A stretch of 64,000 bases of DNA from Litorimonas taeanensis (GTDB lineage: Bacteria > Pseudomonadota > Alphaproteobacteria > Caulobacterales > Maricaulaceae). The translations under genes were made by a program, and so were the position numbers. The notes beneath the pieces were generated by a model. That model was not told the DNA's origin. It did no database searches and saw only the letters and a program-made list of their open reading frames with translations. Shown here in pieces: positions 56,479 to 64,000 of the stretch (its first letter is position 1; each line of letters opens with the position of its first letter). The stretch is taken from the NCBI RefSeq assembly GCF_003634015.1, contig NZ_RBII01000002.1:709597-773596 (forward strand), written 5' to 3'.

Positions 56479-57261
56479 ATGTCTAATGCGCCTACCGAAG
56501 AAAAAGTGCTTGAAGTCGAGCATTATACAGATCGATTATTCCGATTTAAAATTTCGCGGCCACGTTCGTTTCGTTTTCGTTCGGGCGAATTTATTATGAT
56601 TGGTTTGCCAGCTCTTCCAGATCAAAAACGACCTATTTTGCGCGCCTATTCTGTCGCCTCTCCAAGTTGGGATGAATCCCTTGAATTTTATTCAATTAAA
56701 GTGCCAGACGGACCGCTGACATCGCGTCTTCAAAAAATCAAAACTGGTGACACGGTTCTACTGGGACGCAAGCCAGTGGGCACTTTGGTTCTTGATGCCC
56801 TTTTGCCTGGAAAGCGGCTTTATATGTTTTCTACGGGTACTGGCCTTGCGCCTTTTGCGTCGCTTATCAGAGATCCTGAAACCTATGAGCGTTATGATGA
56901 GGTGATTTTAACGCATACATGCCGTGAAGCTGCGGAGCTAAATTACGGATTAGAGCTTGTGCAGAGTTTAAAAGACGACCCGCTTGTGGGTGAAATGATT
57001 GACGGAAAATTGAAACACATCACGTCTCTGACCCGAGAGGATCATCCTTTAAAGGGCCGTATCACAACTCTGATTGAAAACGGAAAGCTATTCGACGAAG
57101 CTGGGGTACCCCCTCTTAATCCCGCAGAAGATCGCGTAATGATTTGCGGTTCAAAAGACATGATCGATGATACCGCAAAACTAGTGGAAACTTTCGGATT
57201 GAAAGAGGGCTCAAATTCACAGCCCCAAGAATTCGTGGTCGAAAAATCTTTTGTCGGTTAA
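56479..57261 (+). CDS. fpr: Ferredoxin/flavodoxin-NADP+ reductase
   Basis: FAD-containing reductase linking NADPH to ferredoxin or flavodoxin. The FAD signature RAYSVASPSWDESLEFYSIKV is near 53-75, the NADP-binding segment FSTGTGLAPFASLIRDPETYERYDEVILTH near 118-147, and the C-terminal FVVEKSFVG end is typical of the bacterial class used in oxidative-stress defence and biosynthesis. At 260 residues it is full length. It is divergent from mutA and converges on lptD with one base between stops. Confidence 0.95.
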   Translation: MSNAPTEEKVLEVEHYTDRLFRFKISRPRSFRFRSGEFIMIGLPALPDQKRPILRAYSVASPSWDESLEFYSIKVPDGPLTSRLQKIKTGDTVLLGRKPVGTLVLDALLPGKRLYMFSTGTGLAPFASLIRDPETYERYDEVILTHTCREAAELNYGLELVQSLKDDPLVGEMIDGKLKHITSLTREDHPLKGRITTLIENGKLFDEAGVPPLNPAEDRVMICGSKDMIDDTAKLVETFGLKEGSNSQPQEFVVEKSFVG

Positions 57262-57262
57262 T

Positions 57263-59650
57263 TTAATTTGCAGAATCGCCTAGCGACAGCAAGGCAATGC
57301 GAATGCCGAAACCAGAAGAATCCCTTACGGCATCATTTGAAATATTGTTCCGGTTATAGGTCAGCTCAATCAGGGTGCAGTCATCCTGATAGGCAAGGGA
57401 TAGGCGTTGACGTCTGAAATCATTCGTGTCGACATCATAATAGCCAGTATAACGCGTGCTCCATTTGTCGGTGATTTTGAAGCCGAGTGAGCCTGAAATT
57501 TCTTCTGTGGGCGCGCCTTCAATCGTATTAATGTCATCCTCTACACGATAATAACGGGCTCCAGCGTTAAAGCGGTCCGTGCGGAAACGTAGTGATGAAT
57601 CTATACGGCGGAATTCACCTTCGTCATCATTAAAGCGAAGACGTGTTTTCGTGGAAAAATACTGACCTAAATTAAGTTCAAACAATCCAATAATATCAGA
57701 GGTGCTGCCTTCTAGGCCTGTGTTAACGTCATAGCGATTTTCTACGCCGCTTGTATAGCTTTGCCCGACAAAAAGATGGGCGCGGCTATCATTCCAATCC
57801 GCAATAACGGAACCGCCGACATCTGCACGAAAGCCTTCTTCCCAAAGGTCATAGCCGCCATTCTTATTAGAATTCCAAAATTGTGATTGGTCTAAATCAA
57901 TATTAGTTCCGTCTTGAAGAAGCGACACGGTAGAGCCTGTCCCATCAATCCCAATAAATTCATTCAGTTTGCCGTCACCAAAACTTTGCGTGATTTGAAC
58001 GCGTGGCTCTAGGATCCAGTCGACTGTCGATGTGGACTTGATAAGCGGGTAGCGGAAATCTGCACCAATCTGACCCAATGTACGAGAGAACTCTGTTTTT
58101 GATCCGCCATCTGGCTCTAATTCAAAATAGTCAACCCGCGCCTGAGCAAATGGTTTTATCTCGACACCCGCAGGAGCAATCCATGTTTTAGAGTAATCTA
58201 GCCCTGCCGTCGCGCGGCCATAATCTGTGCCGACTTTGCGGGTCAACCATGTTGTATCCCCAAAGGCTTTCAACCGCCCACCCAAGACAGGGTCTTGAAA
58301 ATAGGATTCGGCTTCGACCTTAGGGGCTAAAACGGGTAACTGACTGTCATCAAATTCATCGTAGAAAATCTGACCATTATCTAGCTCGGTAAAGCGAGAC
58401 CGTAAATCTTGGAAAGCGACGGTCGAAACGCTAAAGCGCGTGTTATCATTTTGCCCAATGACGAAAGCTTGGCTGGTGTTTCGGCGGCTTTCAGATTGAT
58501 AGAGCCCGCGCGTTCCTGGGCTTTCATTTAAATCATATCGATTGAGATAAGTGTCATCAGAAGATAGCTGAACACCAAACCCATAATCCCAAAAATCAGA
58601 TGGCTGAAAATAGCCATCAGCATAGAGGTGAGATCGCCAGCGTTTATCAATGGGGGCTTCGGAAGGGTTGGCGAAAAGGGTTGGGTCGTCAAACGCATTA
58701 CCATCACGGTCAAAGACGCTGCCATAAGTTAGGCTGCCTTCAAGGTCTATCCGGCCTGTGTGAAAACGCTGTGCAAATTCCAACCCTAGGAGCGGATTGA
58801 CTTTCGTGAAAATTCGCGGCGTTACCGTAAGCTCTGTTGACTCATCAATAGCCCAGTAATATGGGGTTTGAACGGTAAATCCCTTATCACTACCCACCCC
58901 CATGAACGGAGCCAAAAGCCCGCTGGCACGTTTCGCGCTCGGGTCAGGATGGGCCAGATAAGGCGTGTAAAAAACAGGCAAACCTAATAGTTCTAAAACT
59001 GCATCATTATAACGAATGGTTCGCGTTTCGCGGTCTTGTCTCACGCGCTTAGCCCGAAGCCTCCAAGCTGGTTTCTTAACTTCGCCGTCTTCTCTGCAAA
59101 TCTCACATGCCGTGTAATAAGCGTTATAGAACTCAAATTCTTCATTCGTGTTGCGATTAACAAAACGAGCGCCGACAACGCCGCCGCCTTGGATGCGGCC
59201 TGTATAATTAGTAGCGGTGCCGGCCTCTAAGGCTTCTGATAGCTCTAGCTTATCTGCATATTGAACCGAACCTGTCGCATCAATTAATGTGACATTTCCT
59301 GAGGCAATAACGCGGCCCGTATTTCGATTGTAAACGACCTCGTCTGCTCTGAGGGAGCGGTCTTCATAACGTCCTTCGACTTGTCCTTGAACGGTCAAGA
59401 TACCTTCGTCTTCATTGCTGGTCAGACTGTCAGCCTCAAGGTAAAAAAGGTCAGGGTCGCGAAATGGACTATCATCGGCGAGTTCTAAGGGTCTGTTTGT
59501 CCCTGCGGCGGTCTGTTCTACGCCAATTTGGGCAGATGCCGTGGCGGCCGTAAGAGCCATTGTCATGCCGGCCATGATAGAACTCCCGCTCCGCAAAAGA
59601 ACGGTGCGTAGAGATGTAGAAAATTGACGCGTGTTGTCGGTTTTTAACAT
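57263..59650 (-). CDS. lptD: LPS-assembly outer-membrane protein LptD
   Basis: LptD inserts lipopolysaccharide into the outer leaflet. A signal peptide (to about residue 40, TASAQ) is followed by the N-terminal OstA jellyroll (LTSNEDEGILTVQGQVEGRYEDRSLRADEVVYN) and a long beta-barrel with the family segment LLGLPVFYTPYLAHPDPSAKRASGLLAPFMG. Cys pair ACEIC lies near 183. At 795 residues it is in the usual range. Unlike most proteobacteria, no surA, pdxA, rsmA or lptFG gene is beside it here. Confidence 0.92.
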   Translation of the reverse strand: MLKTDNTRQFSTSLRTVLLRSGSSIMAGMTMALTAATASAQIGVEQTAAGTNRPLELADDSPFRDPDLFYLEADSLTSNEDEGILTVQGQVEGRYEDRSLRADEVVYNRNTGRVIASGNVTLIDATGSVQYADKLELSEALEAGTATNYTGRIQGGGVVGARFVNRNTNEEFEFYNAYYTACEICREDGEVKKPAWRLRAKRVRQDRETRTIRYNDAVLELLGLPVFYTPYLAHPDPSAKRASGLLAPFMGVGSDKGFTVQTPYYWAIDESTELTVTPRIFTKVNPLLGLEFAQRFHTGRIDLEGSLTYGSVFDRDGNAFDDPTLFANPSEAPIDKRWRSHLYADGYFQPSDFWDYGFGVQLSSDDTYLNRYDLNESPGTRGLYQSESRRNTSQAFVIGQNDNTRFSVSTVAFQDLRSRFTELDNGQIFYDEFDDSQLPVLAPKVEAESYFQDPVLGGRLKAFGDTTWLTRKVGTDYGRATAGLDYSKTWIAPAGVEIKPFAQARVDYFELEPDGGSKTEFSRTLGQIGADFRYPLIKSTSTVDWILEPRVQITQSFGDGKLNEFIGIDGTGSTVSLLQDGTNIDLDQSQFWNSNKNGGYDLWEEGFRADVGGSVIADWNDSRAHLFVGQSYTSGVENRYDVNTGLEGSTSDIIGLFELNLGQYFSTKTRLRFNDDEGEFRRIDSSLRFRTDRFNAGARYYRVEDDINTIEGAPTEEISGSLGFKITDKWSTRYTGYYDVDTNDFRRQRLSLAYQDDCTLIELTYNRNNISNDAVRDSSGFGIRIALLSLGDSAN

Positions 59651-59814
59651 GTACCCTTAGAAGAACCTTATCTGGCGATTGGCTTGGTAGAAAACAGCCC
59701 GTGCGTTTCATATATTTTATTTCTCTCTGGCCTTAAACAATCCCATCGGCAGGGTCTATTAAAAAGCCTGATTTTTCCTTTTCGTGGCATGAAATTTCAG
59801 AAATCCGCAGAGTA

Positions 59815-60279
59815 TTATGCGCCATGTGCGGGATAGCCGCCCCATCGCTTTACCGTTTTCATAACTAAAGCGGATTGAATACGGCTTACGTGAGGGAGGG
59901 AAGCAATGATACGTTTGTAGAGCCGTTCATAGTCTTTGGTATCTGGCGCGGCGACTTTGATTAAATAATCGGCACTGCCTGTCATAAGGTGACACTCGAG
60001 AACTTCGGCGCGTGCGACCGCAGCCTTTTCAAACGCTGATAATATCGCTTCGCTTTGTCCTTCCAAGGTTACCTCAACATAGAAGGTCATATTGAAGCCT
60101 AGCTTTTCCCCATTAAGGCGGGCGGCATAGCGTTCTATAATACCATTTTTCTCTAATATCCCAATGCGTCGATGGCAGGCAGAGGCAGAGAGCCCTACCT
60201 TATCGCCAATATCAGCTATGGGAAGACGGCAGTTTTGTTGGAGTATTCCGAGTATTTTTCTATCTATGGAGTCAATCAT
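59815..60279 (-). CDS. Lrp/AsnC-family regulator
   Basis: A 154-residue protein with an N-terminal helix-turn-helix (IADIGDKVGLSASACHRRIGILEKNGII) and a C-terminal RAM ligand-binding domain (VEVTLEGQSEAILSAFEKAAV ... CHLMTGSADYLIKVAAPD). Members bind amino acids and act as octamers or hexadecamers. It is divergent from ald, a standard arrangement in which the regulator controls alanine dehydrogenase (AldR/PutR-like). The 129-base gap contains a matched inverted repeat pair. Confidence 0.9.
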   Translation of the reverse strand: MIDSIDRKILGILQQNCRLPIADIGDKVGLSASACHRRIGILEKNGIIERYAARLNGEKLGFNMTFYVEVTLEGQSEAILSAFEKAAVARAEVLECHLMTGSADYLIKVAAPDTKDYERLYKRIIASLPHVSRIQSALVMKTVKRWGGYPAHGA

Positions 60280-60288
60280 AGTATTTCA

Positions 60289-60366
60289 TTCGATAAAATT
60301 TATGTATGATTGATTATTATTCTAATTCCACGGTGAATGTCGAATACATTTAGTGATTTTATCGAA
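60289..60366. promoter_or_regulatory. Candidate Lrp-type operators between the regulator and ald
   Basis: TTCGATAAAAT (60289-60299) and its exact reverse complement ATTTTATCGAA (60356-60366) flank the gap, 67 bases apart centre to centre. Between them AATGTCGAATACATT (60336-60350) is a 5+5+5 palindrome also containing TCGAAT. The arrangement suits wrapping by an Lrp-type oligomer. Confidence 0.45.
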
Positions 60367-60408
60367 ACCGCGTTTGTTAGAGGGGGGTAAATTATAGGGA
60401 GATTAGTC

Positions 60409-61521
60409 ATGCTTATCGGTGTGCCCAAGGAAATTAAAAATCATGAATACCGCGTCGGGTTAACACCTGAATCGGTTGCAGAGCTCATCCAAGATGGTCA
60501 TTCAGTCCTCGTCGAAACACAGGCGGGCTCAGGTGTTGGGGCGTCTGATGAAGACTATATCGCTGCCGGCGCGAAAATAATCGAAACAGCAAAAGAGATA
60601 TTCGAAAAAGCTGAGATGATTATCAAAGTGAAGGAACCTCAAGCCGTAGAGCGCGCCATGCTACGTCCTGGTCAAATTCTATACACCTATCTCCATCTTG
60701 CGCCAGACGCCCCTCAGACAGAAGATTTGATTAAAAGCGGCGCAGTTTGCATCGCCTATGAAACTGTGACGAATGATGATGGCATTTTGCCTTTATTACG
60801 CCCGATGAGCCAGGTTGCGGGACGTTTATCAATTCAAGTGGGCGCAAAAGCGCTGCAAAAAGATGGCGGCGGACGCGGAATGCTATTAGGCGGTGTGCCC
60901 GGCGTGGCCCCTGCAAAAGTCGTTATTATTGGCGGCGGCGATGTGGGCTTTAATGCGGCGCAAATGGCTGTTGGTATGCAAGCTGACGTTACGATTTTGG
61001 ATCGTAGCAATAAGCGGATGGAAGAGCTCTCTTATCATTTTGGCAATCGCGCCAAAGTCATACGTTCTACGCCTGCCGTTCTTGATGAGCTGTTGAAAAC
61101 AGCGGACTTAGTTATTGGCGCTGTTCTCGTCCCCGGTGCGGCGGCTCCAAAATTGGTCACACGTGAGCACTTGTCGACTATGATGGATGGCTCAGTCTTA
61201 GTGGATGTGGCTATTGATCAAGGTGGATGCTTTGAAACGTCGCATGCAACAACCCACGCAGACCCAACCTATATTGTTGATGGCGTTGTTCATTATTGCG
61301 TAGCGAATATGCCCGGCGCCGTAGCGCGCACTTCGACTTATGCATTAAATGCGGCCACCTTGAATCATGCAAAACGCCTCGCTCGTTTAGGCTGGAAAGA
61401 AGCTTTGCGTTCTGATGCGCACTTACTTAATGGACTGAATGTTTGCGAAGGTAAGTTAACCATCGAGGCCGTGGCTGAGGCACAAGGTTTAGAGTGGGTT
61501 GAAGCCAGTAGCTGTCTCTAA
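60409..61521 (+). CDS. ald: Alanine dehydrogenase
   Basis: NAD-dependent enzyme interconverting L-alanine and pyruvate plus ammonia. MLIGVPKEIKNHEYRVGLTP opens the protein, with substrate-binding Arg15, Lys75 (IKVKEPQ) and His96 (YTYLHLAPD) at the same positions as the Bacillus enzyme, and an NAD-binding VIIGGGDVGFNAAQMAVGM near 170-190. At 370 residues it is complete. GGGAG precedes the ATG. The divergent Lrp gene probably regulates it in response to alanine. Confidence 0.97.
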   Translation: MLIGVPKEIKNHEYRVGLTPESVAELIQDGHSVLVETQAGSGVGASDEDYIAAGAKIIETAKEIFEKAEMIIKVKEPQAVERAMLRPGQILYTYLHLAPDAPQTEDLIKSGAVCIAYETVTNDDGILPLLRPMSQVAGRLSIQVGAKALQKDGGGRGMLLGGVPGVAPAKVVIIGGGDVGFNAAQMAVGMQADVTILDRSNKRMEELSYHFGNRAKVIRSTPAVLDELLKTADLVIGAVLVPGAAAPKLVTREHLSTMMDGSVLVDVAIDQGGCFETSHATTHADPTYIVDGVVHYCVANMPGAVARTSTYALNAATLNHAKRLARLGWKEALRSDAHLLNGLNVCEGKLTIEAVAEAQGLEWVEASSCL

Positions 61522-61577
61522 CGCAGAATAATTTAGTCGACACCAAAGTCGACATGCCCAAAATGTTTGAATAGTGA

Positions 61578-61638
61578 TTATGCGGCAGGCTTTTACTGAG
61601 CCTGTCGTCTTGCCAAATTGCTCTGTCATGCCGCATAA
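61578..61638 (+). promoter_or_regulatory. Branched RNA structure in the leader of the aldolase-family gene
   Basis: A perfect outer stem TTATGCGGCA/TGCCGCATAA (61578-61587 with 61629-61638) encloses an internal hairpin CAGGC/GCCTG (61586-61590 with 61600-61604) and a 24-base single-stranded stretch. It ends 32 bases before the start codon. It may be a leader element or the ald transcript end; there is no T-run. Confidence 0.5.
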
Positions 61639-61670
61639 GGTTGTAAAAGAACCAATCTATGGGGAAAATC

Positions 61671-62498
61671 ATGAACCAACAATCAGCAATGACGGCCAGT
61701 GCAGGGTTTGCAATTCCAGATCCAACAGAGATACCGCGCCTCGAGGGTAAGGTTTCCGATACTGAATGGACGCTCAGAAAACAGCTCGCCGCCACATATC
61801 GCCTCTGTGCCATGTATGGCTGGACGGACTTAGTCTTCACACATATTTCCGCACGCCTCCCTGATGAAAATGGCGAACATCGTTTCTTGATTAATCCTTA
61901 TGGCGTCATGTTTGATGAAATGACAGCGTCAGCCTTGGTCAAAATCGATATGGATGGAAAAATTTGCCAAGATACGCCTTATTTCATTAATCCTGCCGGC
62001 TTTACTATTCATTCTGCTGTTCATTTGGCGCGTAAGGATGCGGGCTGTGTTATTCACGTTCATACCCCTTATGGCATGGCTGTATCTGCACAGAAAAAGG
62101 GCCTCCGTCGTTACACGCAAATGTCGATGCAAGTTTATAATGACTTAGCCTATCACGACTATGAAGGCATTGCTTTGGACATTGATGAGCGGGAACGTAT
62201 TGTCTCGGACCTTGGGACGAAAAGTCTGTTAATGCTAAGAAACCACGGAACACTGACCTTGGGCAAAACCTGTGGCACCGCTTTCTTGCGAATGTATTTT
62301 CTTGAAAACGCCTGCAAAGCTCAAATTTTTGCACAATCTGTCGGCGGAGAAGAGCATCTCATCGAGGAGCCCATCGAAATGGGTGATAAAGTCTATCAAC
62401 AGGGCGCCGCCGCCTTTGTACCCGGTATGGGAGATAACCTCGTTTGGCCGGGGCTTATGCGCAAATTAGCCAGAACAAATCCCGGTTTCGATCATTAA
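61671..62498 (+). CDS. Class II aldolase/adducin-family protein
   Basis: The protein has the zinc-binding pattern of class II aldolases: THISAR near 57-62, IHVHTPYG with His129 and His131, and NHGTLTLG with His192. The family covers fuculose/rhamnulose-phosphate aldolases, ribulose-phosphate epimerases and adducin-like proteins, and many bacterial members of this size are not characterised. The ATG at 61671 is preferred because GGGGA precedes it by five bases; an earlier ATG at 61659 is possible. It follows ald on the same strand, separated by a structured leader. Confidence 0.85.
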   Translation: MNQQSAMTASAGFAIPDPTEIPRLEGKVSDTEWTLRKQLAATYRLCAMYGWTDLVFTHISARLPDENGEHRFLINPYGVMFDEMTASALVKIDMDGKICQDTPYFINPAGFTIHSAVHLARKDAGCVIHVHTPYGMAVSAQKKGLRRYTQMSMQVYNDLAYHDYEGIALDIDERERIVSDLGTKSLLMLRNHGTLTLGKTCGTAFLRMYFLENACKAQIFAQSVGGEEHLIEEPIEMGDKVYQQGAAAFVPGMGDNLVWPGLMRKLARTNPGFDH

Positions 62499-62552
62499 TA
62501 CTCTGGTCTTTATTCCCATGCTAGTTTCTGACGAGCATGAGGGATAAGGCTT

Positions 62553-63461
62553 ATGATAAGTGAAATTTGTGTTTTGGTCTTAAGCGGCGCGGTTTTCGTG
62601 CAGCCAACAGAATGCAGGGCAGACCCTCAATCTATTGAGGCCCGCCGTTATATTTTACTAGATGCTAAAAAGCCTAAGCCAAAGCCAGTCTATATAAAGC
62701 CTAAACTGGACCACTCTAAGCCTTCGCCAAAATCCATGAACATGGTGACAATACCGCCGGGCCAATTTCTTATGGGTAGTCCCCAAACAGAGAAGCGGCG
62801 CGACGCAAATGAAGGGCCGCAACGGGCTGTCACAATCAGTACGCCTTTTGAAATTGGGCGCTATGAAGTGACTTTTAATGATTGGAACAAATGCGTCAAA
62901 GGCGGGGGTTGTAGAGGATATGTACCAAAAGATGGAGGTTGGGGTAGGGGTACTCGGCCTGTCATTAATATCAGTTGGAATGACGCTAATCATTATATTC
63001 GCTGGTTGAATAAAAAAACAGGATTACGGTATCGCCTGCCAACAGAGGCAGAATGGGAATATGTCGCCAGAGGTGGGTTGAACGCGCCATTTTCAACAGG
63101 AAATACGCTGTCTTCTGACCAAGCAAACTTCAACGGTGAGTTCCCATATGGCGCCGCGCCCAAAGGTGTATATCGACGAAAAACTGTGCCTGTCGGTAGC
63201 TTTGAAGCCAATAAATATGGTGTTCATGATATTCATGGAAATGTTTATGAATGGGTCGAAGATTGTTGGACGGCCAATTATTCGAATGCGCCGCGTGATG
63301 GACGAGCGCGCAAAGATGGCGATTGTAAGTTCCGTATTATGCGCGGCGGGTCATGGGTAACACATGGCTATCAGGCCCGCGCCGCAAAACGCCTGCGATA
63401 TACGACGGATTACCGCTATGACGATTATGGCTTTCGAATTGCCAGAACGTTAGCAAAATAA
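62553..63461 (+). CDS. Exported SUMF1/FGE-sulfatase-domain protein (probably not a formylglycine enzyme)
   Basis: An N-terminal hydrophobic segment and ECRA site suggest a signal peptide, then a Lys/Pro-rich linker, then a SUMF1 domain from about residue 62: MNMVTIPPGQFLMGS, EIGRYEVTFNDWNKCV, YRLPTEAEWEYVARGG, GVHDIHGNVYEWVEDCW, IMRGGSWV and YGFRIART. The active-site cysteine pattern of true formylglycine-generating enzymes is not evident and no sulfatase is nearby, so a structural or binding role is more likely. AAGG precedes the ATG. It ends before a minus-strand transporter gene. Confidence 0.85.
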   Translation: MISEICVLVLSGAVFVQPTECRADPQSIEARRYILLDAKKPKPKPVYIKPKLDHSKPSPKSMNMVTIPPGQFLMGSPQTEKRRDANEGPQRAVTISTPFEIGRYEVTFNDWNKCVKGGGCRGYVPKDGGWGRGTRPVINISWNDANHYIRWLNKKTGLRYRLPTEAEWEYVARGGLNAPFSTGNTLSSDQANFNGEFPYGAAPKGVYRRKTVPVGSFEANKYGVHDIHGNVYEWVEDCWTANYSNAPRDGRARKDGDCKFRIMRGGSWVTHGYQARAAKRLRYTTDYRYDDYGFRIARTLAK

Positions 63462-63496
63462 AACTTCTTGCTTGAAAATACCTATCTATAGATAGC

Positions 63497-63530
63497 AAAA
63501 AAGAAGCTAGTGGGGGGAACTAGCTTCTTT
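63497..63530 (-). terminator. Intrinsic terminator after the AbgT-family transporter gene
   Basis: AAAGAAGCTAGT (63500-63511) and ACTAGCTTCTTT (63519-63530) form a perfect 12-bp stem around a 7-base G-rich loop. On the minus strand it leads into TTTTTT (63502-63497). It lies about 130 bases after the transporter stop. It also sits 38 bases past the SUMF1 stop and may help end that transcript from the other side. Confidence 0.85.
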
Positions 63531-63657
63531 GTAATGCAAAAGTAAAAGGGAAGAATTTTGCATGCCTCTAAGAGACATGTAACTCATATCCTATTATTTT
63601 TATCCGTCTATTAACGGTTTCGTGAGGGCCCCGTGAGACGCCCTCGCATGACGCCTC

Positions 63658-64000
63658 TTACCCAGGTAGTGAATAAGAGATAGGCGCGCCAGGCCCTAGA
63701 TCCAAGCCAAAGGCAATCCATACAACCATTAATATGACTCCTGTAATTAAGAGCCACACTGAATACGGGATCATCATGGCCGTGAGGCTGCCCAGACCAA
63801 AGTCTTTTTGCCAGCGGCGCGCAAAGACAAGGATAAGCGGGAAATATACCATGAGCGGGGTGATGATGTTTGTGGCCCCATCCCCAACGCGATAAGCCGC
63901 TGTCGCGCCTTCTGGACTAATGCCCAAAAGCATAAGCATCGGCACGAGAACAGGCGCGAGAAGAGCCCATTTTGCACTGGCAGAACCAACAAACAAGTTA
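63658..64000 (-). CDS. AbgT-family transporter (C-terminal end, runs off the right edge)
   Basis: The visible 113 residues end a membrane transporter: NLFVGSASAKWALLAPVLVP, then GDGATNIITPLMVYFPLILVF and two further helices. This is the conserved C-terminal half of the AbgT family, known for p-aminobenzoyl-glutamate uptake in E. coli and antimetabolite (sulfonamide) efflux in others. The substrate here is unknown. The N-terminal part lies outside the window, and the reading frame is open through the edge. Confidence 0.9.
   Translation of the reverse strand, partial: NLFVGSASAKWALLAPVLVPMLMLLGISPEGATAAYRVGDGATNIITPLMVYFPLILVFARRWQKDFGLGSLTAMMIPYSVWLLITGVILMVVWIAFGLDLGPGAPISYSLPG

Noticed and set aside
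62553-63461. Formylglycine-generating enzyme annotation
   Set aside because: The active-site Cys arrangement is not evident, the protein appears exported, and no sulfatase is in the window.
1-64000. CRISPR arrays, insertion sequences, prophage, toxin-antitoxin or restriction genes
   Set aside because: No regularly spaced repeats, transposase or integrase motifs, or defence-gene signatures were seen on either strand.

Overview
The window looks like chromosome from an alphaproteobacterium, probably a marine member of the Caulobacterales/Hyphomonadales/Rhodobacterales side of the class. Evidence: gene order (mutS-glnD-murJ-trpS, nfuA-tsaB-rimI-fur-miaB-phoH-ybeY-corC-lnt, rimP-nusA-ylxR-infB, sucCDAB-lpd), a Fur without C-terminal zinc cysteines, a ylxR product fused to an L7Ae-like domain, and a moderate GC content of roughly 45-50 percent judged by eye. 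I saw no rRNA, complete tRNA, CRISPR array, insertion sequence or prophage. Genes are dense and no gene-free stretch exceeds about 275 bases.

Region 1 (1-27.6 kb) is almost one minus-strand run of housekeeping genes. From the promoter-distal left end: translation and transcription (infB, ylxR, nusA, rimP), a secreted HAD phosphatase, trmB, an XRE regulator, envelope lipoprotein maturation (lnt), corC, ribosome maturation (ybeY, phoH, miaB), fur, tRNA and ribosome modification (rimI, tsaB), Fe-S assembly (nfuA), a copper-chaperone lipoprotein, trpS, murJ, glnD and mutS. Three plus-strand insertions break it: a VOC protein, an LpxH-like phosphoesterase, and a tandem pair of M48/PDZ lipoprotein proteases.

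Region 2 (27.7-40.8 kb) is more accessory: an AmpG-like transporter, a PAS/REC protein without a kinase, comM, a C39-like lipoprotein, an uncharacterised secreted Cys-rich protein, a dicarboxylate-type symporter, ftsK, a GNAT enzyme, and a LytTR membrane regulator divergent from a small membrane protein with paired palindromes between them.

Region 3 (40.9-50.2 kb) is the TCA segment sucC-sucD-sucA-sucB-(small membrane protein)-lpdA-GST, all on the plus strand. It has a nested dyad before sucC and a strong hairpin between sucD and sucA. Region 4 (50.3-64 kb) holds a TonB-dependent receptor, the two methylmalonyl-CoA mutase subunits (feeding succinyl-CoA into the same part of the TCA cycle), ferredoxin-NADP reductase, lptD, an Lrp/ald divergent pair, a class II aldolase-family protein with a structured leader, a secreted SUMF1-domain protein and the C-terminal end of an AbgT-family transporter.

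Most genes are ordinary. The less explained signals are mainly in gaps: a promoter-plus-terminator leader before rimP, a four-tract G-quadruplex motif before the LpxH-like gene, a hairpin covering the comM ribosome-binding site, twin palindromes at the LytTR locus, dyads in the suc operon, and a branched leader before the aldolase gene. I did not find a clear large novel system such as a defence island. These are small candidates, read by eye without folding software or database searches.
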